Origin: Pratylenchus scribneri
Lineage: Eukaryota; Nematoda; Chromadorea; Rhabditida; Pratylenchidae
Direction of reading: 5' to 3'
Assembly: GCA_030063045.1 (NCBI GenBank)
Contig: JAQSEB010000181.1
Span: 372,001 to 436,000, forward strand
Length of the DNA: 64,000 bases
The position numbers and the translations under genes are program-made. Each line of letters starts with the position of its first letter. Within the stretch, counting starts at the first letter, position 1. The notes under the pieces were generated by a model, which ran no database searches, was not told where the DNA came from, and saw only the letters and a list, made by a program, of their open reading frames with translations. Of this stretch, positions 42,480 through 54,981 are shown in pieces.

Positions 42480-45184
42480 ATGTTTGATGGCGCCCCAATT
42501 CCCATTCTGACATTTTCTCCAAATCCAAACAGCTACTACACCGATACCAATAACACGCTGGCGATGGCAGTGAGCAATGTACAAATTGGCTGTGCACTTT
42601 CCCTTCAAATCATCTCCCTGTTGCTGATTTGCAATTTGCTATTTTTTGCTCCAATTTGTGGCCGACTGCCAGTGGCGAAAATGTCGGCAGTCATGAAATT
42701 GTTCCTAAGCTACCATGCTATACTGCTTGTCATTGGCATACCAAATTATTTGCAAAAAGTATGAATAATTGCTTACATTTTTTATAGTTTTGCAGAGAGA
42801 ATTTAAGCATCCTTTTTGGGAATTTAATTTAAAAACAATTTCGTCCCATTGTTATGGTAAAATAATAGTCTTAATTGCAATTTAGGAGACCTTTACGCTG
42901 TTTAACTACCAAAGAAAAGTTTAGGAGTCTTTTAGATTATCAACGCTAACAGGCAATGAAAATAAATGTTGAAGTTACTCCGATGGTCATTTCAGAATTG
43001 AAAAAATTTTATACCTAGCTCCTCATTTTAGGGTCACTTCGTTCCTCCTTTTCCTAGACCTAATAAGCCTAGGATTTATTGCTTAAGAGGAATGGTCGAA
43101 ACAGTGACTCGGTGACGAAATTTTGCTGAAAATATTTTCTAAATTTAAATCCTAGATCTTATAAATACATTTTAAATTAATTCTAGTCTTTTTTAATTTA
43201 ATATTTTTTTATGAATTTAACTTTTCATTGGTCGCTTAAAATTCGAAGGTCGCTTAAATAGCGAAAGGTCGGATAAACTGAAATTGAGCTTAATAATTTT
43301 CCCAAGCATTGATAATTGAAAATGAATCTTTTGTTTTCTATTTTTAATTGGACATTTTGGAAGAAATTTTCATAATTTATACAACCGTTTTATTATTTAA
43401 TTTCTATAGGGATTCGGACTGTTCGATCCGCGCAAACAATTCTACCTGGTCGTCACCATTTACAATTTTGCCGGCCCATACAATTACATTCAGCCATATT
43501 TGAATATGATATTGACCGTAGAGCGCATTTTCTGCTTCGTTTTCCGCTCTCTTTTGTGCGCTATCGAAAACACTATTTTTGGGGCGCTGCCATGTTGACA
43601 CCTCTCGTTTTTTTGCTTAACATAATTTGGTATTTTCTTGAATGGCCACTCGACAAGGCTAATGGTAAAAATTAAATATTTATAGGGGGGGGGGGGGGAT
43701 TTATATGGATATAAATATTTTTAGTAAATTAATATAAAATAGCTTCAAATCAACCAAAAAAAAATTTTTTATGAATGTCCATAAAAATTGAATTTTTTTC
43801 GAAAAATAATTTTAAAATTTTTTGAATACAAAAAATTTGATTAATTTCTGGTTGCTTTAGTAATGAAAAAAATTTTTTGAAATTTTTTATAAAATATGGC
43901 ATTTAAAAAAAATTCATCAATATTTTGCCATTTTTGCAATTATATTAATATTTTTATATCAATATTTTATGCCTATATTTCGGGATTCTATATCAATATA
44001 AATCCGCTTCCCAATTATTTATATGAAAATAAAATTTATTTCTGTATTTTATAAATTTAAATAAAATTAAAAATAATAAATTTAAATAAAATTAAAAATA
44101 ATAAATGTAAATAAAATTAAAAATATTTTATTTTGTTTTTTTTCCACATTGTTCAGCACTCAGTGTCCCTCCTTTGGTTCTTACATCGCCACGTTTTCAA
44201 TACATTCCTCAGGGTTATTTGAAACTATTTTATGGTGGCTTGGACCTGCTTTGCGCCGCCTTTTTCATTGCTTCCTTGAACGAGGAAATAAGCAAAAGAA
44301 TTGTAAATTAATAATAAATAATTATTGATTTTTAGGGCTGGGATTTTTATTATTATCAATATTTTGTTTGCGAAATTAAAATAGCTTGAAACCAATGTAA
44401 AACTTGTTTTTATCCATTTTTGTTGATTTGGATGGATTTTTATGTCAATATTTCACTATTTTTTTGCCAATTTTTGATGAGTTAGTCAATATTTTGAAGA
44501 TTTTTGAAGAATTTTGCTGAATTCTATGTTTTTTAGAAAAAAATTATTTTTAAAAATTTTTTAAACAATTTTTCGAAAATTTTTTAATATCTAAAAAATT
44601 TAATTTTTGAAATAAATTTTAAAATTTTCTTAATAATAAATTTCAAAATATAATTCCATTAATATTTCATCAATATTTTAACTATATTAGGTCAAATTTG
44701 TCAATATTTTGCTATTTTTTCATCAATAAAAATCCCAGTCCTAATATTATTATTGAAAAAATAAAAATTATTATAATTTAATTTTAAAAATAAAAATAAA
44801 TAAGATGATTTTAAAAATATTTAAACAATAATGAATAAAATATTGCAGAAAAATCGTGTGGTTAAATTTACGGCCATATGTGAAATATTGTTAGAATTAT
44901 TGCCAGCCTTCATTGTGCAGATTGCGAATATATGGAATGTCAGTAAATAAAAATTAATAAATGGATAAATTCCACCATTTTTCTTAAAGATAATTCCAAC
45001 TCAACTGAAATTATTTGTGTCCCTTTTTTCCACCATAATGGCCACCATGAATTTGATGCTTTGTGTGATTTATTATAATTGGATATTTTTATTTGATTTC
45101 CCCCGTAATCAGCAACCGTTGGCCAACAATGTTTCGAGCAATGCGAGAATATTCACTGTGCGAAGTGGTGGTACAATACAATGA
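42480..45184 (+). pseudogene. Nematode chemoreceptor-like gene with a one-base frameshift
   Basis: Five exons: 42480-42758, 43410-43664, 44157-44302, 44849-44938 and 44990-45184. ATG at 42480 begins MFDGAPIPILTF. Helices are visible at GCALSLQIISLLLICNLLFF, LSYHAILLVIGIPNY, PYLNMILTVERIFCFVF, AMLTPLVFLLNIIWYF, LFYGGLDLLCAAFFIA, ILLELLPAFIVQIAN and LFSTIMATMNLMLCVIYY, so seven in all. Exon 2 is 255 nt long, but the flanking phases need 256: after ERIFCFVF the protein signal jumps frame at a four-T run near 43542, and continues PLSFVRYRKHYFWG in the other frame. With one base restored the whole model closes at 322 codons. A recent pseudogene or an assembly indel; everything else is intact. Subfamily not assigned. 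Confidence 0.75.
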
Positions 45185-46560
45185 CGGTGGCTGCCAATCA
45201 AATAACACCAGCGGACGTGACATTTTGATTTGTCAAAAATTGTTACTTATTTTATTTCCATTATTTATTATTATATTAATAAATTATTAAAAGCTGGTTC
45301 ATTTTTTGGAATGGTAATCTTAAAATTGCTGATTTTTCAACATGAAAAAGTTTTGAAAAATTCAATGAATATTTACTCCCTGCTTTTAAACTATATTTTG
45401 TTACATACAATTTGCCGGATCTTTCTCTTTTTAGCTCAAATTTATTGTTTTCGCCTTTTTCCCTTTCCATCCTCAATAGTGGATCTCAATTTTACCCACT
45501 GCTGGGGGCTTTGGGACCAGCAGTGGACAGTTCATAACAATTTTAGATAGGATGGTAGGGGAAAGGCCCAATTCTTGAATTTAAATTTGGCTTTACATTT
45601 TAGCAATATTTTCGTTTTCGTGAAAGTATTGAGGGAAGAATTGCGTCTTTTCCTCAGCTATTAGCCTCTCTATAATTTTTACGAATTTCCACTTTTCCAA
45701 AGCTCTAGGAGGGTGGCTCATTGCCGCAGCTGTCCACTGACCCTCTATTAGCCGGCTTGCCCTTCGTTTGCGGTAAGTTATTGATTGTCGAAAACAACAA
45801 ATATAGTTGAGATGAGAAAGGATAGCGGGTGGAATAATAAAATATATGGCAGCCGAAGGGAAAACGGGCCACTCTCGAAGAAGACTAATAAAAAGACTGA
45901 AGAGAAAATAGAGCCAGCTGTGTTGGTACTCCGGAGTGGTCAAGGGAAACGGGCCACTCCCGTCGAAGAAGACTAATAAAAGGGAGCGGATATTCGAGAA
46001 AAACATGAACACAAAAATAAATGAAATAAAAGTAAATATGAATTAATTTATTTTTTAATTGCCAATGTTGCTTCTTTTTTTATTATATTATTGCATCCAA
46101 TTTTCCCGTAAATTAAAATTTTTTATTCTTTTGTGGAGAAATTATATAAATATCAAAAAAAGCAGCACAACTGTGATGTCAAATTAAAATTGGGCTTTGC
46201 AATTTGCATTTTAGTCATTTTTTCATGCCAAAGTCCTTTGAATATATTGGATCTTCTATTGCTATCCAATTCTCCATTTTTTACGCACTTTTCATTGTCC
46301 ACAAATCTCCCCCAGGAGATTGGCAGTATCTGGCACACAGCTGTCAGTCTGGTGGCCAAAAACAAATATACTAGTTGAGAAAGGATAGCGGATGGGATAA
46401 TAGAAATATATGTCAGTTGGCACTTGGCAGTTGAAGGGAAAAAGGGTCACTCTCGAAGAAGACTAGCAAGACTGAAGAGAAAAAAGACCAGCCGTGTTTG
46501 GTACTTCGGAGTGTGGTCAACGGAGAAATAAGTGGGACTTTGGCCTTGTTATTTTAGTCA
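45185..46560. repeat. Intergenic stretch with two direct copies of a 170-bp repeat
   Basis: 45806-45990 and 46370-46525 share AGAAAGGATAGCGG, GGCCACTCTCGAAGAAGACTA (second copy GGTCACTCTCGAAGAAGACTA), AGACTGAAGAGAAAA and TACTCCGGAGTG-like words. The first copy has an extra half unit. No coding content. Confidence 0.6.
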
Positions 46561-48770
46561 TTCATTTTGTTATCGATTTTCAATGCGCCAAAATAACTTT
46601 TCCTTTTGCATTAAAAATATAATTTTTGTAACCAGGATTATTAAGAATATAAAAGTACTAAATGGTTTTTTTTAAATTTAATCAAATCTTGGTTGCATTT
46701 CATTTCAAAATTAAAAATAAATCTAAAAATTAAATCATATTTAAGTCAATTATACCCCCGTATTTTAGCTTTTATGCAAAAAAAGATCACAAATAATTTA
46801 TTTTATGGAATGACCTTTTTTAACATCATTTTTTATTTTGATATATTTCTATACTATGCTTATTTTTTTTCAATATTTTTTTTAGAAAATTTTGAAAAAT
46901 TAAAAATTATCTTTTTTAAATTTATGAAAAATTTGTAATTTTTATTAAAATATTTAGCAAATAATCAAAAATCATTTATTGCCAATTGTCATTGTCCATC
47001 GTGCCACAAATCGGACTGTATTGAAATTTGATCCACTATCAACAATATATCGACAAAAGCAAGGTAGAATTTAAAATAATTTAACTGAGCAATAAATTTT
47101 ATATAATTTATTAAAAATTTTCCGTTGTCAATTTAAATTCCCGAATGCTACACATCAATGAAAACATATATAGTCTATGACATAGAATATTCCCTAAAGC
47201 CTTTCCAAATTCTCATTCCGAATTTTGAAAATTTCAATTTTTCTACCTTTATAAATTAAATTATTAATAGTTCTTTTTTCCATTTCATTAGGAAAATTGG
47301 AGATAATTTTTAGGGAGAAACAGATTTCTATAGCTGATTTTTGTCCTTGAACACAATTATAAGTTCGCATTTTTGATGTCTTCTCCTGTTTTGATAAAAA
47401 AAATTTCATATTTTTTATATGGACAATAAATAGCTTAATCGATAAAATCACATAGTTCAAAAAGCGGAATCCATTTAATATTTTTTAAATGGAAATTATT
47501 TTGTATTTTCAAAGTTAAAACAAAAAACTTTATTATTTTAATATTTTTTATTTTAATGTTTCATTTTTAAGATATATAATTTGGAGGAAAAATAAAATGA
47601 GATCAATATGTTGGGGCGAAAGTTGAAATTTCGGCGAAACTTGAAATTCTCCAGCGAAAGTTGAAATTTCTCTAACTGCCTGCCACACTCTCTAACATAT
47701 TCTACTTTTCTCTCTTTCTTTATATTCCCATGTAAATCTCACTTTTCTCCGTATCTCTAACCTAAAAAGTGAGAAATAGTGTGTGAATTTCAAATTTCGC
47801 CGGCGAATTTCAAGCTTCGCCGATTTCAACTTTCGCCCCCACAAATATATTATGATCGACATGCTTCTTTGATTAAGCTATTTATATTAACCATATAAAC
47901 ATTTTCAGCAAATGCACTTGATCCCCCTTTTTTACTTTTTCAAGATTATTTTTTGCCTTAAAATTAATAAATTAAAAATTTTTGGGGTCGATCGAAATAA
48001 CCTGAATTTTGATCTTTCAACCGGAAAATTTAATTTTTTTTAATATAAAAAAATGAGAATAATTGAAAATAAAATTTAAGAATATTTAACAATTATAGAA
48101 AAGTCTTTCTTAGTTCCATTACTATTCATTAGAGTTCGGCACGACGCTTCCAACGGGATCCCGTTCTGGATTACCGAAAAAATCCCGAGTCGCCGAAAAA
48201 TCGCGGTCGGGATCCCGTACCGTCCGATCTCTACTATTCACTCATATGTCCTCGAAAAAAATCCGATATCCAATATTTTATGGAAAATATAAAAATTTTT
48301 ATTATTCATGTAAAATTTTAAATTCATAGTTTTTTTGACCTATCATGGAAAAATTTAATCAAAAATGCCTCAAAAAGGAAAAAATTTAGATTATAAATTT
48401 AAAAATTAATCAAAAATCCTTCTCAAATTTTTTTATGAGACAAAATTAAAATGATATAATATCGGATTTTGCCTAAAATCCGTTACCGATTTCCGATAAC
48501 CGATATAGTCAAAAAAATCCGATCGCCAAAAATCCGATATTTTCCGATATCCGATATGATATGCATCCCTGCTACATACACGTTCTTAGACATTTTTTAT
48601 ATTAATTTTTAACTTATCCAGTTATATCTCATGCTGATTTAAGATTTGACGTCTTATATATGAATTTGATATTATAATTAGTGCATATGATTTACAGATT
48701 TAAAATATATTTTTAGTCATAAAAATATTTTTGGATATTCACAAAAATTAATGCTTAATTTAAGTTAAAA
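46561..48770. other. AT-rich intergenic stretch with decayed repeats
   Basis: It contains a 230-bp inverted-repeat element (47612-47845) and, at about 48250-48570, a cluster of CCGATATCC/GGATATCGG-type words of the kind also seen at 52.5 kb. No gene supported. Confidence 0.45.
47612..47845. mobile_element. Inverted-repeat element (MITE-like)
   Basis: GGGGCGAAAGTTGAAATTTC at the left mirrors GATTTCAACTTTCGCCCCC at the right, with GGCGAAACTTGAAATTC/GAATTTCAAGCTTCGCC inside. Non-coding and flanked by TAT-rich sequence. Confidence 0.7.
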
Positions 48771-50004
48771 ATGGCAAACATGAATAAAATGCTGGCTCTC
48801 TTGTTTATGTGTTTGCTTATAACTCCATCTACCGCATCTCCCTCCAAACGAAGCAAGCGAATGATTGTTGATCCATTAATCGTGGGTGTCGTCATCGCTT
48901 TGGAGAAAATCATTGTCGGCAGTGCAAATGGAGCGCAAAGCGCCGACAATGCAAATGGAACTCAGAGAGCCCGTTTAACTTGGAAAGAGATTAAAGGCGT
49001 TGATCCAAGTAATTTTATTTTATAAATAGGGATGGAATTTGAAGGCATTAAAAATTGCAAAAAAGGCGCCTAAAAAGGCAGTAAAAAAGCCAAAAAAAAA
49101 GCAGTAAAAAGGCAAAAAAAAACATTAAAAAGGCAAAAAATTACCTTTTATTTCGATAAAATCTTTAAAATTTATGGTAAAAATTCATCAAAATTCAAAA
49201 CAAGGCAATCAAATGTTATTTTTTGTTATTTTTACAAATTAGATACATTTCGAGATTTTCTGGGATAAAGAAATTGGCAAATATTTTTTTTTAGTAGCAA
49301 TTCAGTTTCATTGTGCTATCCATAATATGCAGAAATTTTTTTTTGAAAATTTTTTTAGAAAATACTATATTTTTTCAAATTCAGGATTTTTCCAAATTTT
49401 TTTTTCAATTTTTAGGTATTTTTCTCTGAAAATAGAATAAAAATGGTCAAAAAGGCAAAAAAAGTTCAAAAAAGGAAAAATAGGCATTTAGAAACCACTT
49501 ATTTTGGCTTAAAACCATGCTAAAAACTTGTTTTTTTTGTGGGTTTCAACTCAATCTGAGTTCGCAAAAAAAAGCATTTGCCTTCAAATCCCATCATTAT
49601 TTTATAAGGAAAAAAATGATAAATAAATTAAAGTTGAAAAAAGCATTGAGCTATTTTTGCCGATATTGTTTGCGATAAATGGATATCAATTTCCCATGAA
49701 CCGGGAAAATTTAAATACGGCATATTTATTTGGGGAACTCGACCGAATTGCTGGAAAAGAATTGCGCTATATTTATTATACTGATCTTGGTGGGATGAAA
49801 GAGAGACTTAGCCGTTTACAAGGCATTGAGAACTTATTCATCCATGCTATAAAGAAAAGCAACAAAGATGACCGTAGGCTGAATTTGGCATTTTGTGAAG
49901 AGGTGAAAAGATTATTAATAAAAGGGGAAATATTTAAAATGGCGAAAAAAACATTGAAAATTGCGGAGAATATTAAAAATTGCGAAAAGTTTATACCGGT
50001 TTAG
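48771..50004 (+). CDS. Secreted protein of unknown function with dibasic cleavage motif
   Basis: Exon 1 is 48771-49008. It encodes a signal peptide (residues 1-23, KMLALLFMCLLITPSTAS), then SKRSKR, a furin-like site, then a hydrophobic/amphipathic stretch and an Asn/Ala-rich linker. The donor CCAA|GTAATT is phase 1. The best matching second exon starts after AATTAAAG at about 49634 (reading ...EKSIELFLPILFAINGYQFPMN) and continues open to TAG at 50002-50004. The last 30 or so residues overlap the end of a foldback element (49.93-50.31 kb), so either the true C-terminus was replaced or the exon ends at GAAGAG|GTGAAAAG near 49902 and the rest is missing. No family recognised. Small secreted proteins of this type are candidate secretory-gland products, but that is inference. 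Confidence 0.55.
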
Positions 50005-50310
50005 TGGTTTGTCCAAAATTTGTAAACAATATACCATTGAATAGAGCTCGTCAAGACACGTCGAATGGTATATAATTTATCCTGGTTTAATTGGTTTTGA
50101 ATCAAAACCCATAAAATGGTTTAAGTGGTTTAAAACCTTTAATTTTTGATCAAACGATGACAAATTATATACCAATCGACGCGTCTTCTTGACTCTTGAC
50201 GAGATCTATAGAATGGTTAAAAGGTTGTGGGTCTAGGACAAACCGTTATAAACTTTTCGCAATTTTCTATGTTTTTTTCGCAATTTTAAATATTTCTCTT
50301 AATAAAATGT
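49930..50310. mobile_element. Foldback element, GGTTTGTCC-ended subfamily
   Basis: ATTTAAAATGGCGAAAAAAAC at the left mirrors GTTTTTTTCGCAATTTTAAAT at the right; GCGAAAAGTTTATACCGG mirrors CCGTTATAAACTTTTCGC. It closely resembles the copy at 12.24-12.49 kb. It overlaps the 3' end of the secreted-protein ORF. Confidence 0.75.
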
Positions 50311-50869
50311 AAAAATTTAGAATTAAAAAAACTCTTTAAGTAATAATCAGGACAAGTAAAGAAGAATTTGTTGCGCCCTCAAATATTTGATGATATTTTC
50401 TAAATGGCTTTGGCATGAATTATCCTAATATACAAAATAATATTAATCTTTATTCTTTCTATTGTAATTTTTAATTAAAAAATTTATTCCCTAAATAAAA
50501 AATCAGATTTTATTTAATTGCAAATATAAATTAATATTTGATAATTTTTTGTGAAAATTCCCAACAAATAGCATCAAATTTTTTATTCAAATCAAAAATA
50601 AGTGAAAAACAAAAGGAAAACAATTATTTGAATATCAATGAATGAATTGATATTTAATTGTATTGTGTAAACCGGTCCATTGAATTGATAAATAATAAAG
50701 CCGCAAAATATATATTGTGTCTTGAATGCCAACAAAATTAGGACGTGCCTGCATCATCAAAAAATCAGTCACCCCTTTTGTCATTCTAAAATTTAAAATA
50801 TGTTTAAATAATAAGTTTATCTATTTCCCATAAATTAGTTGATGTAAAAATAAATAAATGGAATTCTGA

Positions 50870-51382
50870 GGGTACTAGGTCATCTCCACAATTCTGCAAA
50901 TATGGGCGAGTCCACATTTCTGCAATTATAAATTTTTGGAATATTAGGGCGCATGATAGCTCATTCGGAAGAGCTCAGCGAGCTGATTCGATCTAGTTGT
51001 GGAAGAAATTCCACGGAGTTGCTCGGCAAATTATATGAACCCATAAATATTGAAAAGGGATCCCCTCTTTGGTTCAAAGCTTGAATAACTTTCTGAAATT
51101 TTTTCGGTCAAGAAGTTCAATATATTTTACTGGAACGTAATTTGGCCAATAAAATAAAATTCTAATTTGCGCGGCAATATCCGCATTTTTGGAAAAGTTG
51201 CCGAGCAACTCGGCAAATTTTACCCACCCATAGATCAATTCAGCTCGTATAGCTCTATTGAATTAGAGCTATCAGTTACCCCGATCGGTCCAAATATTCC
51301 AGAAATTTATAATTGCAGAATTGTGGACTCACCCATATTTGCAGAGTCCGCCTATTGTGGAGATGTCCCAGGACGATTCTGA
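50870..51382. mobile_element. 510-bp palindromic element
   Basis: GGTCATCTCCACAATTCTGC near 50878 is mirrored near 51347-51366, CAAATATGGGCGAGTCCACA by TGTGGACTCACCCATATTTG, and CAATTATAAATTTTTGGAAT by ATTCCAGAAATTTATAATTG. The inner arms carry ATAGCTCATTCGGAAGAGCTC and GTTGCTCGGCAAATT/AATTTGCCGAGTTGC-type pairs. No ORF shared between the arms. Confidence 0.75.
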
Positions 51383-52529
51383 GTTATTGTAGGTACTTTT
51401 CGGTTATGCTATTCTCAAAACTCATTCAAAAAATTATAAAAAGTTTCCTAGAGATAATTTTGGGTGTGCTGATCACGGATCTGCGCTTAAAATTACTGTC
51501 AAGATTCCTATGCTCCAATCCCAGGCTCTAATTCTAGCCTAAGCCGAAATCCTAAGCCCTAATCCTAACAATACATGTGATAATCAAAATAATCATAAAA
51601 AGTTTACGGGTCTGTAAATGTTAATATGGCGATTTGGGCTGTAAACAAATTTGTCTTCCATTTTCTCAATTGGCAATTTCTCCATAATTTTGTTGATCAC
51701 AGCCATATTTCCCTCATGTTCTTCCCATTGGCCAAAATTGGATGGGAATGAAGAAAAGCAGCGCCACGTATGGGTTGCCCAGATGGATACCTCTCAATTA
51801 TAAAGCATTTGACCGATAATTGTTCATTTGTTGTTTGATTCACATGGCGGCGTATTACTTCAAAATTGCGACGTATTTCTTCATTCATATTAGGTATTGT
51901 GAAGCAAAAAATGAATGGGGTTGGCTTGGTGGATTGCAGAAATTCCTGGGGAATAATTCTCTAATCATGTATATAATATTAAATTTTCCTAAAAATAACA
52001 TTGAAATTATCGGAAAAAAATTTATAGCAAAATTAGAGATCGGCGCCGAACCGGATTTTTGCCGGATCCGGCCCAAATTTACCCAATCCGGAATTTCCAT
52101 TTTGCCGGTCTCTAGCAAATATTGGAAATTAGTAATTTCCGGAATTCGCTAGCCATTTGGGTTAGCGAATTTTGGAAATCTAGGTTTCTAGGGTCCGCAA
52201 GCGGATATTGAAAAAGCGGATAACGGATAGTGCGATAGTCAAGGTGCGACAGGACGGTGGTAGGCCATTCGGGAAAATTATTCGCGGATACTACCCGTCC
52301 CGCTCCATTTATAAGGTGTTGTAGATTTTTTTTAAATTTTGTTAACTCAAATTTAAAAAATTTTCAAAATAAAATAATAAATTTTTTTCTGTACTAAAAT
52401 CCTTTTAATTGTCTTTATTTTTTTAATAAAAATGATGGACATAGTTGCCATCTACAAAATAAAAAAAAATTCGGTATACAGATTCCAACAAATGGCAAAA
52501 ATCCGCAGGTAAAAATAGGGGTTGCGGAT

Positions 52530-52649
52530 CAGGGTTGCCGCGGATTATCCGAAATCCGGTGTTTTTTTGTATCCGAATTCCGATATATCCGTATCTGAAA
52601 ATGTTGGCTTATCAGTATCCAACTTTTTCGCGTATCCGCGGCAACCCTG
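52530..52649. mobile_element. hAT-type MITE, 120 bp
   Basis: Ends CAGGGTTGCCGCGG and CCGCGGCAACCCTG are perfect 14-bp inverses, flanked by a perfect 8-bp duplication TTGCGGAT (52522-52529 and 52650-52657). The interior holds ATCCGAAATCCGG/CCGAATTCCGATAT words. It sits in a region already rich in CCGGAT/ATCCGC words (52040-52720). Confidence 0.9.
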
Positions 52650-52926
52650 TTGCGGATAGGCGGTTAACGGGATGAGTAATTAGCCCAAAATCCTTGCGGA
52701 TATCCGTCCCGCCCACGGATAATTAACCCTAATTTTAACCAATTTTTTTCTGCATCTTACCCATGAATAATTGATTGACATAATTTTTGCTGCATAAAAT
52801 TTGTCCGCAAAGTTTTCATGAACCAAATCGAATGTTTGATCATCGAAGAAATGCAAATGGATTGAGAAAGATTGATCAGGAAATTCATTTCCATATTTGC
52901 CAAAACATTGAAAAAAATGAAATGCC

Positions 52927-54194
52927 CAATTCTAATCTAAAAAAATATTTTAAAATTTTTATTTGATGAATCAGAAATATTTTCCAGCCAATTGAAAAAC
53001 AAATTTTATTCATTTTTTTTAATTCTGTGCTGAATAAGCATACCATTTTTTTATAATATTGATTTCACCAAAGTCCTGATGACACAATTTTTTGTTCAGC
53101 TTATTTTTTTGTTGAAATTATTCTATTTGAAAAATAAACAAATGTTCAGACTTTTGACAAATTTAATTTATTTTTTTAAATTAAAATGCCCTTTTCCTAC
53201 ACTAAATTTTCTTTATAAACTTCACATAAGAATAATTTTAAAAAATGTGTCATTCCATTACGATATACTCAAATACTTGATTGATAGTTGATTGATGATG
53301 ATTTGTTAGAAAATTTATTTTTTTAATCACAACATTGAAATTATCAAATACTAATTTTTTCTTATTTTGACATTTGCCGTACTACCTCTTTTAATTCCCC
53401 ACTCTCTAATAATTCCCCAGTCTCGACTTTGAGGACCCATAGCTTCTGGTAGGGCGAAATATAAAAAAACAATTTTTCATTTTATTAGCTCCCTAAAGCT
53501 CTACAAAATTCACTATAATTTATTCAAAAATATCCACAAATTAAGAAGTTAGACCCCAAATTTTGCCAATTTTTGAGGGATTGCCCCATGGAGAATTAAA
53601 AGAGGCAATACGGTAATTCAATTTTTATAAAAGCCATTTTTCTACAATGAATTTTTCTTTATATAAATTTACATTGCCTTTCCCTTTTTGTTGGCTAAGC
53701 ATTTGTCGGGTCTTCTACCAAATTGAAAATAAAATAATCTAAATTTTTTCAATCTCACTATAGATAAATATATATGTTCACTGAAGACATTTCCCTTTAA
53801 ATAAAATTTAAAATAAAATAGCTTAATAAATGATAAGGATTAAGCAGCAAAGGATATTCAAATATTTGCCCAAGGCATTTTCCCAATTCATTTCAATAAT
53901 TTTCAAATTTTAATCTGCTATTGGCATTTGATGATATCACTTTTTTGGACATTAATTTCCCATAAAATGATTTCATTTTTACCCAACCCTCTCTTGAATA
54001 TTTTTTTTCCCATTTTTTCCTCCAAAATTCCCCTAACAATTCCCTCATTTGGCATTAAACAGAAAAAATGGTGCCCATATAAAAAAAAGCGAATTCTTCT
54101 CAATATTTATCATTCTAACATTTTTAATTTTTTAATTGCTAAACATTCAAATTAATTTATAAATTAAGAAGAAAAAAATTCAAAATTTGTTAAT
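52927..54194. other. AT-rich intergenic stretch, nothing recognised
   Basis: Open frames here are short and of AT-driven Phe/Ile/Lys/Asn composition. No splice pattern, repeat family or RNA gene seen. Confidence 0.45.
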
Positions 54195-54981
54195 ATGACA
54201 CAACATCGTCGAGGAATGCCGATGGAATTGATGAACGAATTATTCTTCTCAATACCGTTGGAAAATGCTTTTGGTCTTCTGGCCAAAATGCCAAATGGCC
54301 TTTTGGCAAGAAATGTACAAAAAATGATCAATGGTATTAAAGAGGTGGGCTGTATTTTAGATGAAGCCCCGCAAAAGTTCGGTTTAAACCGGTTTCATTC
54401 AATCTCTTTTGGGCTTTAATGAATGAAATGGGCATTGAGAAGTTGCGGAAATATGGTTTTTTCAAAAATCTGAGATGATGAAAATCGTAAAAGTGAAGGG
54501 TCCCCATATGGGTCAAAACTTGAAAATTATTGAAATTTTTTCTTGGCCATATTATAGCTCAATCGACGCGGCCTAAATTCATTCATTAAAAATCAAAATA
54601 GATCGAATAGAATCGATTTTACTTAAAAATTTCACGGGGCGTCATCTAAAGTATATCCAAGAGGTGGATTAAAATGAAGTAATAATAAAAATGAATTTTT
54701 TTAGGAAATGAAGAAAAACAAATGGAATGAAGAAGATTGCGGATCGAAATTGACTATTTCCTATGATGGACTGAAAGCCAAATATTCTGGACCAAATTGG
54801 GGTAAAATCTAAACTAAGAAAATTCAAATCAAACAGCTCATTTTAATTATTATATTTTCTTAGGAATGAATTGTGTTCGAGCTACTTTGTCAATTCCATC
54901 ATTCAATTTGAATGCAATCAATAATAAGCCGATGATTACGTTCTACTTTGAAGTAGAAATTCTCAACAAATCAAGTAGCTG
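54195..54981 (+). pseudogene. Truncated paralogue of the SPRY gene at 21.5 kb
   Basis: Exons 54195-54344, 54705-54801 and 54864-54981 match exons 1-3 of the 21.5-kb gene in length, phase and sequence: ENAFGLLAKMPNGLLARN versus GNAFGLLAKMPNSILARN, DCGSKLTISYDGL versus DCGQRLAISENGF, and NCVRATLSIPSFNLNA versus NCVRTNLSIPLFKLNG. Exon 3 ends in the same phase (AGCTG|GTAATA), yet no SPRY-core exon follows within the next 3 kb on this strand. Without it the product would end after the first SPRY strands. Intron 1 contains a fragment of the GC-core palindrome family (about 54490-54580). The rest may have been deleted or moved. Confidence 0.75.

Larger units (their letters stand above)
50690..52926 (-). 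pseudogene. Decayed minus-strand gene of unknown function
   Basis: One good exon lies at about 52926-52762 (NWAFHFFQCFGKYGNEFPDQSFSIHLHFF..., donor TCATGG|GTAAGA). It joins in phase to an exon starting at about 51951 (EFLQSTKPTPFIFCF...), which reads well to about 51760 (VKCFIIERYPSG). The protein signal then shifts frame (CFSSFPSNFGQWEEHEG, KIMEKLPIEKMEDKF) to a donor near 51614. A possible last exon is at about 50800-50640 (MTKGVTDFLMMQARPNF...), but its phase does not fit. Intervening repeats include the palindrome 50870-51380. No upstream start exon was found. A frameshift and missing ends argue for a pseudogene. Confidence 0.4.

Noticed and set aside
43680..43705. G-run as a regulatory element
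   Set aside because: A 13-base homopolymer within an intron next to AT-rich DNA; length is probably sequencing-unstable.
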